A DNA stretch of 64,000 bases from Notoacmeibacter ruber (GCF_003668555.1 NZ_RCWN01000001.1:1178001-1242000); one strand, 5' to 3'; counted from the first letter of the stretch, positions 38,087 through 46,386 are shown. Translations and numbers: made by a program. The notes: generated from the letters alone by a model not told the origin.

Positions 38087-39871
38087 TCAGCCGCTCCCGA
38101 CATTGTGGGATTGAAGCCACATCTCCAGAAGCGCGACCTGCCAGAGTTCGGAGCCGCGCAGGGGGGTGATGTGGTCGGTGGGGTTGGCGAAAAGGTCGTC
38201 CAGATAGCTCTGGCGGAATAGCCCGCGATCTTTCGCGGCCTGGCTGGAAAGGGCGTCCTGGACCATTTCCAGATAGGGACCCGAAATGTACTTCAGCGCG
38301 GGAACCGGGAAGTAGCCCTTCTTGCGATCGATGACTTCGGACGGGATTACCTTGCGGGCGGCCTCTTTCAGTACGCCCTTGCCGCCATGCGCCAGCTTGT
38401 GCTCCGGCGGAATGGTCGCAGCCAGTTCGACCAGCTCGTGATCGAGGAAGGGGACCCGGGCTTCGAGTCCCCACGACATGGTCATGTTGTCGACCCGCTT
38501 GACGGGATCGTCGACCAGCATCACCTGACTGTCGAGACGCAAGGCCCGATCGACGGGCGTGTCCGCATCACCCGCCAGAAGATGCTGCCGCACCAGTTCG
38601 CGGCTGGCATCCGTTTCCGCCAGCCAGTCGTCGGATAGATGCGTCGCCATCTTGGCCTGATCGCGATCGAAGAACACTTTTGCGTAATCCGAAACGACGT
38701 CGTTGGAACTCATCAAAGGCGGATACCAGTGATACCCGGCGAAAACCTCGTCAGCACCCTGGCCGGACTGCACCACGCGGATCTGTTTGGAGACCTCGCG
38801 CGACAGGAGAAAGAAGCCGACATTGTCATAGGACACCATCGGCTCGCTCATGGCATGGATCGTGGCCGGCAACTCCTTGATGAGATCGGCCGACGGGACG
38901 AAGATCTTGTTGTGATCGGTGCCGAAATGCTCGGCGATCAGATCGGAATATTCGAATTCATCGCCTTTCTCGCCATGGGCCTCCTCGAACCCGATCGAGA
39001 AGGTCTTCAGATCGTGCTGACCCTGTTCGGCCAGCAGTCCGACTATGACGGAACTGTCGACACCGCCGGACAGAAGAACACCCACCGGCACGTCGGCAAC
39101 CATACGCCGTTGTACCGAAAGGCGGAGCGCTTCGAGCACACGGTCGCGCCAGTCGTCGAAAGACAGATTGCTGTCTTCGGCGCGGCGCGTATAGGGCGGC
39201 TGCCAGTAGATCCGATCACTCTCATTGCCCTTCGCATCGATCCGGCGGATCGTCGCTGGCGGAAGTTTCCGCACGCCGTTCAGGATCGTACGGGGAGGGG
39301 GCACGACGGCGTGAAAGCTCATATAATTGTGCAGCGCGTCCCGATCGATGGACGTATCGACGTCACCCGCCTCGATGAGTGCGGGGAGCGTCGACGCAAA
39401 ACGCAGTCTTTTGCCCTGTCGGCTGAAATAGAGAGGCTTGATGCCGAAACGGTCGCGCGCCATCACGGCTTCGCCGGTGTCGCGATTGTAGATGCAGAAC
39501 GCGAACATGCCGTGGAAACGGCTGACGCATTCGTCCCCCCACGCATGAAATGCCTTCAGGATCACTTCCGTGTCGCCGGTCGAAAAGAAGTTGTATCCCA
39601 GCCCCTCCAGTTCGCCTCGCAGCTGAGGGTAGTTGTAGATGCAGCCGTTGAATACGATCGTCAGCCCGAGCTGCGGATCGACCATCGGCTGCTGCGCTTT
39701 TTCCGAAAGATCGATGATCTTCAGCCGGCGATGGCCGAATGCTGCCCTACCATGTCCGACGAGGCCTGACCCGTTGGGGCCGCGCTGCTGCATGCACGAG
39801 ACCATCCGGCCGACCGCGGCCGTATCGGCCCATTCCCCGTCGAAGCGGATTTCTCCGGCAATGCCGCACAT
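38087..39871 (-). CDS. asnO: N-acetylglutaminylglutamine amidotransferase (asparagine synthetase-like)
   Basis: Amidates the C-terminus of N-acetylglutaminylglutamine to give NAGGN, using glutamine and ATP. The 594-aa product has an N-terminal class II glutaminase domain with the nucleophile at Cys2 (MCGIAGEIRF), QRGPNGSG and GHRRLKIIDLS, and an asparagine-synthetase-type ATP domain with the PP-loop VLLSGGVDSSVI and SGQGADEVFAGYHW. AGAGGGG precedes the start. It is the first gene of the NAGGN operon, 109 bases downstream of the Anbu gene on the same strand. Confidence 0.95.
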   Translation of the reverse strand: MCGIAGEIRFDGEWADTAAVGRMVSCMQQRGPNGSGLVGHGRAAFGHRRLKIIDLSEKAQQPMVDPQLGLTIVFNGCIYNYPQLRGELEGLGYNFFSTGDTEVILKAFHAWGDECVSRFHGMFAFCIYNRDTGEAVMARDRFGIKPLYFSRQGKRLRFASTLPALIEAGDVDTSIDRDALHNYMSFHAVVPPPRTILNGVRKLPPATIRRIDAKGNESDRIYWQPPYTRRAEDSNLSFDDWRDRVLEALRLSVQRRMVADVPVGVLLSGGVDSSVIVGLLAEQGQHDLKTFSIGFEEAHGEKGDEFEYSDLIAEHFGTDHNKIFVPSADLIKELPATIHAMSEPMVSYDNVGFFLLSREVSKQIRVVQSGQGADEVFAGYHWYPPLMSSNDVVSDYAKVFFDRDQAKMATHLSDDWLAETDASRELVRQHLLAGDADTPVDRALRLDSQVMLVDDPVKRVDNMTMSWGLEARVPFLDHELVELAATIPPEHKLAHGGKGVLKEAARKVIPSEVIDRKKGYFPVPALKYISGPYLEMVQDALSSQAAKDRGLFRQSYLDDLFANPTDHITPLRGSELWQVALLEMWLQSHNVGSG

Positions 39872-39954
39872 GTATTTACCCCTCTTTTTGAAAAGCGCTC
39901 GTACGCGATAGTCTGGTTATCTCACATGGTTCTTCGCCCTAGCGAGACAAGGTG

Positions 39955-39968
39955 TTCGCGGTTGCGAA
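39955..39968 (-). other. Small hairpin downstream of the Anbu gene
   Basis: TTCGC / GCGAA with a 4-nt loop lies 12 to 26 bases past the Anbu stop codon and ahead of asnO. It has no T tract, so it is at best a weak boundary between the two operons. Confidence 0.25.
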
Positions 39969-39980
39969 GGTACGATGGTT

Positions 39981-40724
39981 TTATTCGTCCGGCACCACGA
40001 GATCGGGAAGGCGCGAAAACGCATGTTTCAAAGCGTCTGACCATCCGTGAGAAATGGCCCGGAAATCCTCGTCATGCTCGTCGAAGCGACGGAAGGGGCC
40101 GACCTTGAAACTGTCTCTCTTGTAAACGCCCATATCGATGGGAAGGCCGACGGACAGGTTCGAGCGAAGCGTGGAATCAAACGAAATGAGCAACAGCTTC
40201 GCCGCTTCGGCGAAGTCCATCTGCGGATCATAGGCACGGCTCAAAATCGGACGGCCATATTTGATCTCCCCGATCTGGAAGAACGGGTTGTCGGCTTTCG
40301 CTTCAATGAAGTTGCCTTCAGGATAGATCAGGAAGAGGCGCGGGTCGCTGCCGGCTATCTGACCACCGAGAATCATGGTCGCCGAAAAGGCGTGGGCTGT
40401 CGGCTGATCGTCGTGAATGCGCATATTCGCGACAACTTCGTTCAGCGTTTCGCCGACGAGCTTGGCGGTCTGAAACATCGACAGCGTTCGGAAAATCGAC
40501 GGATCGCGATCATCGGGCGCCTTGCTGCGCTCTTCGAGCAGGCCGACGACAGCTTGGGTGGTCGCCAGATTGCCGGACGAAAGAAGGATCATCGACCGTT
40601 CGCCGGAGATCTCGAATGTATGCATTTTCTTGACACGCGAGACGTCGTCAACGCCCGCATTCGTGCGCGTGTCGCTCATGAAAATAAGCCCGCGCTCAAG
40701 CATCATCGCCACGCAATAGGTCAA
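39981..40724 (-). CDS. Anbu: proteasome-like Ntn-hydrolase protease
   Basis: Member of the Anbu (bacterial proteasome homologue) family, relatives of HslV and proteasome beta subunits. The 247-aa product begins MTYCVAMMLE, so after Met removal Thr becomes the N-terminal nucleophile. In mature numbering D17 (in MSDTRTNAG) and K32 (in RVKKM) match the proteasome triad. The conserved VMDAGVD-like region reads NAGVDDVS. Anbu particles are reported as open or ring-like assemblies with weak or unknown peptidase activity. It is the last gene of a four-gene set with transglutaminase, alpha-E and ATP-grasp genes, the usual Anbu context. Start ATG 40724 is 33 bases after the transglutaminase stop. Confidence 0.93.
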   Translation of the reverse strand: MTYCVAMMLERGLIFMSDTRTNAGVDDVSRVKKMHTFEISGERSMILLSSGNLATTQAVVGLLEERSKAPDDRDPSIFRTLSMFQTAKLVGETLNEVVANMRIHDDQPTAHAFSATMILGGQIAGSDPRLFLIYPEGNFIEAKADNPFFQIGEIKYGRPILSRAYDPQMDFAEAAKLLLISFDSTLRSNLSVGLPIDMGVYKRDSFKVGPFRRFDEHDEDFRAISHGWSDALKHAFSRLPDLVVPDE

Positions 40725-40757
40725 GAGCCGACTCCCACGTTCGAGCGTCGAGACCGG

Positions 40758-41555
40758 CTATTGCTGCTCGACGTCCAGGGTGACCGTTAGACGTTCACCT
40801 TCCGCACCGACCCGCACCCCGCTGACCGGACTGACATCAGTATAATCGCGACCGGCCGCGATTCGCACATAGCGTTCGTCGGGGCATCGGCGGTTTGTGG
40901 GATCGAAACCGACCCAGCCGAGGTCAGGCACGAAGACTTCAGCCCAGCCATGGGAGGCATCGCCTCCTTTGTCATTGCCCGAAACGAAGTAGCCAGAGGT
41001 GTAGCGGGCCGGCAGGTCAAGGTGACGCGCGGCCGCCAAAAAGATGTGGGTTAAATCCTGGCAGACACCTTTCTTTCCTGCCAAGGCATCTGCTGCGGTG
41101 GTGCCGACGTGTGTTGCGCCGGGTTCATATTCCACCGTTTCCGCGATCGTATCCATCAGCCGGTGAAGCATATCGATATGGTCGTCTTTCCGCGTGCTTT
41201 CCGCCAATGCGATGATCTCATCGTTGGGGGAAGTCAGTTCCGTGAAGCTGGTATAGACGAACAAGGGCATGACCCCTGGCGAACGCTCCATTACGCCTTT
41301 CGTGTCCGACGTCACAATAGTGCCCTGGGCCGAGACCTCGATGCTGTCCGTATCGGCGTCAGCCCGCAGCAGAACGATCTCATTGCCGAAGGCATCCCGA
41401 GAGGTCACCTGAGTGGTCGCTCCGCCCACATTCAGCTGCCACTGTTCGACCTCCTGTCGGAAATCGCTCAACGGCGTAAGCCGCACCTTCTGTAGAACGA
41501 AGTCGGGCGGCGATTTATATTTGTAACGGCTCGTATGCTGGATCTTGATGCGCAT
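40758..41555 (-). CDS. Transglutaminase-like cysteine protease of the Anbu operon
   Basis: Transglutaminase-fold protein predicted to act as a cysteine peptidase or acyl-transferase. The 265-aa product starts MRIKIQHTSRYKY, with an N-terminal beta-rich domain (about 1-110) and a transglutaminase core carrying the triad C165 (GVCQDLTHIF), H202 (ASHGWAEV) and D218 (GFDPTN). Its start is one base from the alpha-E stop, so translation is coupled; a longer in-frame start at 41738 inside the alpha-E gene was rejected. No signal peptide is seen, so it works in the cytoplasm with Anbu. The substrate is unknown. Confidence 0.93.
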   Translation of the reverse strand: MRIKIQHTSRYKYKSPPDFVLQKVRLTPLSDFRQEVEQWQLNVGGATTQVTSRDAFGNEIVLLRADADTDSIEVSAQGTIVTSDTKGVMERSPGVMPLFVYTSFTELTSPNDEIIALAESTRKDDHIDMLHRLMDTIAETVEYEPGATHVGTTAADALAGKKGVCQDLTHIFLAAARHLDLPARYTSGYFVSGNDKGGDASHGWAEVFVPDLGWVGFDPTNRRCPDERYVRIAAGRDYTDVSPVSGVRVGAEGERLTVTLDVEQQ

Positions 41556-41556
41556 A

Positions 41557-42498
41557 TCATTCAAAATTGTAATCGTTGGCGATTTGGATCGAAAGCTGGT
41601 TGTTCGACTGGATTGTCTCTCCCAGGAAATCGTGCAGCCCGATGTCGAATATCTCTTCCATCGTAAGAGCACGAAGGCGCGACAACAGATTGTGCGCGGC
41701 CTGGTCGCAAGGCTGGCTCTGGCTGTAATGCTCGGCAAGATAGCCGAGCGTTCTGTCTAGCCCCTCGGCGCAGAAGACGAGAGATCGAGGCATGGAACGG
41801 TCGAGGATCAGGAATTCCGCGATACGGGCGGAATTGAAATCCGTCCCATAGACCGAGCTGAAAGAACGATGCGCGGAAACGGAGCGTAGAAGCGATCGCC
41901 ATTGGTGATTGTCGAGCGAACTGCCGACCCATGACGCGCTCGGTAGCAGCACATAATATTTCACATCCATGATGCGCGCCGTGTTGTCGAGCCGCTCCGA
42001 ATAGGTGCCGAGCCGGCAGAAGGAATATCGGTCATCGCGCATCATCGTGCCGTGAAATGCACCGCGGATCTGCGCTGTCTGACGCTTCGTGTCCTCCAGT
42101 CTCTCGATCAGGTCGTCCAGATCGATCGGTTTGGCGAGAAGGGACGTCATGGACATCCATGCTTCATTCAGGCTTTCCCACACTTCGCGTGTCAGCGCAG
42201 TCCGCACCATCCGGCCGTTGAAGCGGGCCTGTTCGATGCAGGAAAGAACGGAAGACGCATTTTCCCGGTCGCGCAGCAGAAAATCCGCGACCTCGCTTTC
42301 GGTCGCCTCTTCTGCGTCGCCGGGGAATGTCTTGTCCACGCCAGCGCTTCGTAGAACCGACGGCCACACATCGCTCTTGTCCGCGTCGCCCGTCAGCGCG
42401 ACATGCGAGCCTGCATCGACAATACGGGCAATGTTTTCGGCGCGCTCGATATAGCGAAAGAGCCAGTACAAGCCGCTCGCTGTTCGTCCTAGGAGCAT
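41557..42498 (-). CDS. Alpha-E domain protein (DUF403)
   Basis: All-helical protein of the alpha-E family, which occurs almost only with circularly permuted ATP-grasp and transglutaminase genes. The 313-aa product starts MLLGRTASGLYWLFRYIERAEN-type, the family's hallmark N-terminus, followed by Glu/Arg-rich helices with conserved DNPNSI-like motif here read as DDRYSFCRLG/DNTARIMD. No biochemical role has been proved; it is predicted to assist peptide-bond formation or bind the peptide product. It is tightly packed between the ATP-grasp (36 bases upstream) and transglutaminase (one base downstream) genes. Confidence 0.92.
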   Translation of the reverse strand: MLLGRTASGLYWLFRYIERAENIARIVDAGSHVALTGDADKSDVWPSVLRSAGVDKTFPGDAEEATESEVADFLLRDRENASSVLSCIEQARFNGRMVRTALTREVWESLNEAWMSMTSLLAKPIDLDDLIERLEDTKRQTAQIRGAFHGTMMRDDRYSFCRLGTYSERLDNTARIMDVKYYVLLPSASWVGSSLDNHQWRSLLRSVSAHRSFSSVYGTDFNSARIAEFLILDRSMPRSLVFCAEGLDRTLGYLAEHYSQSQPCDQAAHNLLSRLRALTMEEIFDIGLHDFLGETIQSNNQLSIQIANDYNFE

Positions 42499-42534
42499 GA
42501 AATCAATCCGGTGTCGTACGTTTGGTAAAATGGC

Positions 42535-43950
42535 TCAGTCATCGTTGAGTACCCAAGTGTCTTTCGTTCCTCCACCCTGCGAGGAGTTGACCACGAGCGA
42601 CCCTTCCTTCAGGGCAACACGGGTCAGCCCACCCGGCACGATCCGAACCTTGTCGCCGCCCATCAGCACGAAGGGCCGTAAATCCACATGGCGTGGCGCC
42701 AGTCCCGCCTCCGTGAAAATCGGACAGGTCGAGAGGGAAAGTGTGGGCTGAGCGATGTAGTTTTCCGGATGCTCTCGCAGTTTGGCCGCGAAAGTCTCTC
42801 GCTCTTCTTTCGTCGCTGTCGGGCCGACGAGCATGCCGTACCCGCCTGAGCCGTGCACCTCCTTGACGACCAGGTCCTGAAGGTTGTCGAGCACATAGGA
42901 AAGGCTGTCCTTTTCGGAGCATCGCCAAGTGGGCACATTCTCCAGAATCGGTTTCGAGCCGGTATAGAAGCGCACGATCTCCGGCATATAGGTGTAGAGC
43001 GCCTTGTCGTCGGCGATTCCGGTGCCCGGGGCATTGGCGATCGTGATCCGGCCCGCACGATAAACGTCCATGATACCCGGTACGCCCAGAATACTGTCCG
43101 GCCGGAAGGTGAGGGGGTCGAGAAAATCGTCGTCGACGCGGCGGTAGAGCACATCGATCGGCTTCATGCCCTGGGTCGTCCGCATGCAAATGCGTCCGTT
43201 CCAGACCTGCAGATCGGATCCTTCCACGAGGTCCACGCCCATATTGTCGGCAAGGAATGCATGCTCGAAATAGGCAGAGTTGAAAATGCCCGGCGTCAGA
43301 ACGGCGACGGTGGGCTTGCCGTCGCATTCCGGCGGCGCGACGCTTTCCAGTGACTGGCGGAGCAGATCCGGATAATTCTCGACGTTTCTGATGCGGTTCG
43401 AACGGAAGAGTTCGGGAAACAGCCGCAACATGGCCGAGCGATTTTCCAGCATGTAGGAGACGCCGGACGGTGTCCGGGCATTGTCTTCCAGCACGTAGAA
43501 CTTATCCGGGCCCGTGCGAACGATATCGGTACCGATGATGTGGGTGTATATGCCCTGCGGAGGGCGGAAATTCATCATTTCCGGCAGAAAGGCATCATTT
43601 CTCGCGATGATGGATTCGGGAAGGCGCCCAGCTTTGATGATCTCCTGCTTGGAGTAGATGTCTTCCAGAAAGGCATTGATCGCCACGACACGCTGTTCAA
43701 TGCCCTGGGAGAGCCGGCGCCATTCGCGGGCGGAAATGATCCGCGGCACGATATCAAACGGGATAAGGCGTTCCTGAGCTTCTTCCTGTCCGTAGACGGC
43801 GAAGGTGATCCCAGTCCTTCGAAAGACCTGCTCAGCATCGTGATGTTTGCGGAGAAGGGCCTCGCTATCCTGCTGTCGCATCCAAGATGAATATGCCTGA
43901 TAAGGCGCACGGATCTTCTCGCCTAAACCCATTTCGTCAAAATGCGACAT
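42535..43950 (-). CDS. Circularly permuted type 2 ATP-grasp protein
   Basis: Predicted ATP-dependent carboxylate-amine ligase with a permuted ATP-grasp fold (DUF404/DUF407 type). The 471-aa product starts MSHFDEMGLG after AGAGGGAAC; a start at 43983 was rejected. Family blocks visible include RRTGITFAVYG, PFDIVPRIISA, IGTDIVRTGPDKFYVLEDN, RTPSGVSYMLENR, LVVKEVHGSGGYGMLVGP and DLRPFVLMGG, so the nucleotide and metal-binding residues appear intact. It heads the Anbu set and is 195 bases from rlmB. Family work predicts that it makes a small peptide or tags a protein; the product is unknown. Confidence 0.94.
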   Translation of the reverse strand: MSHFDEMGLGEKIRAPYQAYSSWMRQQDSEALLRKHHDAEQVFRRTGITFAVYGQEEAQERLIPFDIVPRIISAREWRRLSQGIEQRVVAINAFLEDIYSKQEIIKAGRLPESIIARNDAFLPEMMNFRPPQGIYTHIIGTDIVRTGPDKFYVLEDNARTPSGVSYMLENRSAMLRLFPELFRSNRIRNVENYPDLLRQSLESVAPPECDGKPTVAVLTPGIFNSAYFEHAFLADNMGVDLVEGSDLQVWNGRICMRTTQGMKPIDVLYRRVDDDFLDPLTFRPDSILGVPGIMDVYRAGRITIANAPGTGIADDKALYTYMPEIVRFYTGSKPILENVPTWRCSEKDSLSYVLDNLQDLVVKEVHGSGGYGMLVGPTATKEERETFAAKLREHPENYIAQPTLSLSTCPIFTEAGLAPRHVDLRPFVLMGGDKVRIVPGGLTRVALKEGSLVVNSSQGGGTKDTWVLNDD

Positions 43951-44145
43951 GTTCCCTCTCGTATTGCTTCTCCCTAAAGGCAATTCCGGTACACGAAATT
44001 GTCCAACCGGCTAGCCTGAGACAGCCAACAGTGCAGAATTAAATGTAAAATCTTCCCGGTTAGGCAAGGGCCCGGGCGGTTTTTGCCGGCAGCTCGCGAC
44101 TTAATTCGGCTGAGCAGGGCCTCTCTTTAGTCTCCGCAAAGTATT

Positions 44146-44973
44146 TTATCCGTCCGAGGAAAGATGGCGGTGTGCCGCGTAGAGTGAAATCGCCGTCGCA
44201 TTGGAGACATTAAGCGAACGGATGGTGCCCGGAACATCCAGTCTCGCCAAGGCATCCACGGTCATACGCGTCTTCTGCCGCAGGCCCTTTCCCTCGGCAC
44301 CGAGGACCAGCGCAATACGCTGCTCGGCGAAGGTGTCTTCCAACTGTTCTGGGCCGTCCGAATCCAGCCCGATCGTCTGAAAGCCGATTTCCTTCAATTC
44401 TTCGATCGCATCCGCGAGATTTCTGACCGTGATATGATGGATATGTTCCAGAGCACCTGAAGCCGCTTTCGCTAGAACACCGCTTTCCGTCGGCGAGTGT
44501 CGGTTCGTCGTAATCAGTGCGCCGGCACCGAACGCGACGGCCGAGCGAATGATCGCACCGACATTGTGCGGGTCCGTGACCTGATCGAGAATCAGAATCA
44601 GACGGGTTGCCGATAGTCGTGACAGCGGCTCGGGCTTCAAAGGCATGGCTTCCAGCAACGCCCCTTGGTGGACAGCTTCCCCATCCAGAAGTTCAGCGAT
44701 TGCTTTCGGCTCGACCATATCTACCTTGAGGCCGGCCAGCACCGCATCCTCGAGTTGCAAACGGGGCAGGGCGTTCCTCGTCACAAGAAGCCGCCACTTC
44801 TGTCGGGCAGGGTTCAGAATCGCTTCCCTGACCGTATGCAGGCCATAGAGCTTTACGGTCGGATCGTCCGCAGACTTATCCGCCTGCCTCTTCTGGTCGC
44901 GATGAGCCCGCCGCAGCTTGGCGTAGTGGGTGTCCTTGGGCGTACCGGCCGGCTGATCTTTTTTTGTGTTCAT
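44146..44973 (-). CDS. rlmB: 23S rRNA (guanosine-2'-O-)-methyltransferase RlmB
   Basis: SPOUT methyltransferase that methylates G2251 of 23S rRNA using S-adenosylmethionine. The 275-aa product has a basic, Lys-rich N-terminus, a substrate-binding domain (about 40-115), and a trefoil-knot SpoU domain with DPHNVGAIIRSAVAFG, LVLGAEGKGLR and LNVSNATAISLYAA. RlmB versus the related RlmB/TrmH paralogues is judged from the N-terminal domain, so specificity is fairly but not fully certain. Confidence 0.9.
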   Translation of the reverse strand: MNTKKDQPAGTPKDTHYAKLRRAHRDQKRQADKSADDPTVKLYGLHTVREAILNPARQKWRLLVTRNALPRLQLEDAVLAGLKVDMVEPKAIAELLDGEAVHQGALLEAMPLKPEPLSRLSATRLILILDQVTDPHNVGAIIRSAVAFGAGALITTNRHSPTESGVLAKAASGALEHIHHITVRNLADAIEELKEIGFQTIGLDSDGPEQLEDTFAEQRIALVLGAEGKGLRQKTRMTVDALARLDVPGTIRSLNVSNATAISLYAAHRHLSSDG

Positions 44974-45144
44974 GGTGGGGGTTTACCCGTCGCGGAAACA
45001 GGTCGCAACGGAGCTTTTCGAAGAAGAGGCCTTCTGCCGCCAAGAGGTGGTTGACAGAATAAGCGCGGCTCTCCATAAGGCCCACCGTTCCGGTTGGCCA
45101 CGAGCCCGCTGGACAAGCCGCGTGGCTCTGCGCCGGTTGCTTCC

Positions 45145-45229
45145 GGAGGGGTGTCCGAGTGGTTAAAGGAGACGGACTGTAAATCCGTTCGCTATGCGTA
45201 CGCTGGTTCGAATCCAGCCCCCTCCACCA
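45145..45229 (+). tRNA. tRNA-Tyr (anticodon GUA)
   Basis: 85-nt type II tRNA with encoded CCA. Acceptor GGAGGGG pairs with CCCCTCC, the anticodon loop is CTGTAAA with GTA, a long variable arm (CGCTATGCGTACG region) is present as expected for tRNA-Tyr, and the T arm is GGTTCGAATCC. Confidence 0.96.
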
Positions 45230-45257
45230 CTGGCCGGCAGTCACGTGTTTCCGCTCC

Positions 45258-45331
45258 GCGGGTATAGCTCAATGGTAGAGCAGCAGCCTTCCAAGCTGAA
45301 TATGCGGGTTCGATTCCCGCTACCCGCTCCA
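45258..45331 (+). tRNA. tRNA-Gly (anticodon UCC)
   Basis: 74-nt tRNA with encoded CCA, 28 bases after tRNA-Tyr and probably cotranscribed with it. Acceptor GCGGGTA pairs with TACCCGC, the anticodon loop CTTCCAA holds TCC, and the T arm is GGTTCGATTCC. Confidence 0.96.
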
Positions 45332-45353
45332 GCACCACCTCTATGCGATTGAA

Positions 45354-45389
45354 TGACTGATTTCTGACGGCCTTTTTCAGCCGCAGTCA
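45354..45389 (+). terminator. Possible terminator after the tRNA-Tyr/tRNA-Gly pair
   Basis: TGACTG / CAGTCA arms enclose an inner CGGC / GCCG stem with loop CTTTTTCA. The inner loop and the AT-rich stretch about 25 bases further on could aid release, but no T run follows directly. Confidence 0.35.
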
Positions 45390-45465
45390 GCCCGCCATGC
45401 GGTCCTTAAAATTTTTACTCGAAACCGTTTGTTCGGGCAGCCCATCGCCCTTAGCGCTGGACTCG

Positions 45466-45509
45466 TCCTAGGAATAAATTAACACTTCGTTAACCATGTT
45501 CCTAGGAAT
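45466..45509 (+). promoter_or_regulatory. CtrA-like box flanked by 10-bp direct repeats
   Basis: TTAA-CACTTCG-TTAA at 45479-45493 is an exact full CtrA-type site (TTAA-N7-TTAA). It is bracketed by two copies of TCCTAGGAAT at 45466-45475 and 45500-45509, 34 bases apart start to start. The region lies 15 bases upstream of the acyltransferase start codon, so it probably overlaps its promoter. Confidence 0.7.
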
Positions 45510-45523
45510 CGGAGTGTCTCCTG

Positions 45524-46324
45524 ATGGCTGTCTCTGCTCAAGTTCAAGACCAGTTGCCGTTCGAGCGTGTCTTTCACCTGATGGATCGGATGACGGTTCG
45601 ACGACCCACAACGGGGGAAGATTGGGAAGATATCTTCCGTCTTCGATATAACGCCTATCGGACGCGTGATTATATTGAATCTAACGAAAATCGCCTCGAT
45701 AGCGACCATTTCGATTTCGCGACGAATACTTTCGTCTTCGGCATTTATGTCGACGAAGTACTGGCGATGAGTATTCGTCTCCATCACCTGAACAGGGAGC
45801 ACCCTGACGGCCCCTCGAGCGAAAGTTATCCGGACCAGCTTCTTTCCCGTATCGTTTTGGGGCAAAGTTTCATCGATTGTAGCCGTTTCGCCATCGATCC
45901 GGATCTTGACCCGACCGTCGACCGTGCCGCCCTTCGCTTCATGCCACCGCGACTATCGGCCATGGCAGCTCTTTTTTATGAGGCGGACTACATTCTCCAC
46001 CTTGTCCGACCGCGGCATAAGGCATTCTACCAGCGCTACTTCCATGCCGAGACGTTCGCTACAGGCGGGGAGTGCGGAACCGTGACCTTCCCGGTCGATC
46101 TGACGGCCACTCGTATTGGTGCCAACGATCAGACGATGCTGGACCGTCTGCCGTTTCTCCATTCGCTCGAGACGGAGAGGGCGATGCTGTTCGACGAAGA
46201 GACAGCCCGTCGCTGCTGCTTCTGCGTCCGGCCGACAGCACTGCTCGCGTTGAGCCTCGATAAGGCCAATGCCAACGTACGGCCCACGGACCGTCGCGAA
46301 AGGCGACCAGGGGCCGCGGCCTGA
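45524..46324 (+). CDS. FeeM / acyl-homoserine-lactone-synthase-like N-acyltransferase
   Basis: GNAT-fold acyltransferase of the group containing FeeM (N-acyl amino acid synthase) and LuxI-type synthases, which move an acyl chain from acyl-carrier protein or acyl-CoA to an amine. The 266-aa product shows the pattern of that group: FRLRYNAYRTRDYIE, a DxxxxDFATNTFVFGIYVDE strand and MSIRLHHL, then a helical insertion ending FYQRYFHAETFA. The C-terminal 25 residues are basic and probably disordered. No luxR-type gene is beside it. The start ATG 45524 follows GGAG at nine bases. The product (signal, lipid or lipopeptide) cannot be named. Confidence 0.7.
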   Translation: MAVSAQVQDQLPFERVFHLMDRMTVRRPTTGEDWEDIFRLRYNAYRTRDYIESNENRLDSDHFDFATNTFVFGIYVDEVLAMSIRLHHLNREHPDGPSSESYPDQLLSRIVLGQSFIDCSRFAIDPDLDPTVDRAALRFMPPRLSAMAALFYEADYILHLVRPRHKAFYQRYFHAETFATGGECGTVTFPVDLTATRIGANDQTMLDRLPFLHSLETERAMLFDEETARRCCFCVRPTALLALSLDKANANVRPTDRRERRPGAAA

Positions 46325-46336
46325 CAGAAATCCGTT

Positions 46337-46386
46337 AGGCAGAGCCTTGGGGCGGGAACGCTACGTCCCAGCCTGCGGCTCTGCCT
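46337..46386. terminator. Large inverted repeat between convergent genes
   Basis: A perfect 10-bp inverted repeat AGGCAGAGCC / GGCTCTGCCT encloses a 30-base loop that itself holds a weaker GGG / CCC pairing. It fills the gap between the convergent acyltransferase and GGDEF-EAL genes and likely ends transcription from both sides, although no T tract is present. Confidence 0.55.

Noticed and set aside
38639..39769. 376-codon open frame opposite asnO
   Set aside because: Antisense to a conserved amidotransferase gene.
45479..45865. 128-codon minus-strand frame at the start of the acyltransferase gene
   Set aside because: It overlaps the regulatory region and the sense gene, and its translation is not family-like.
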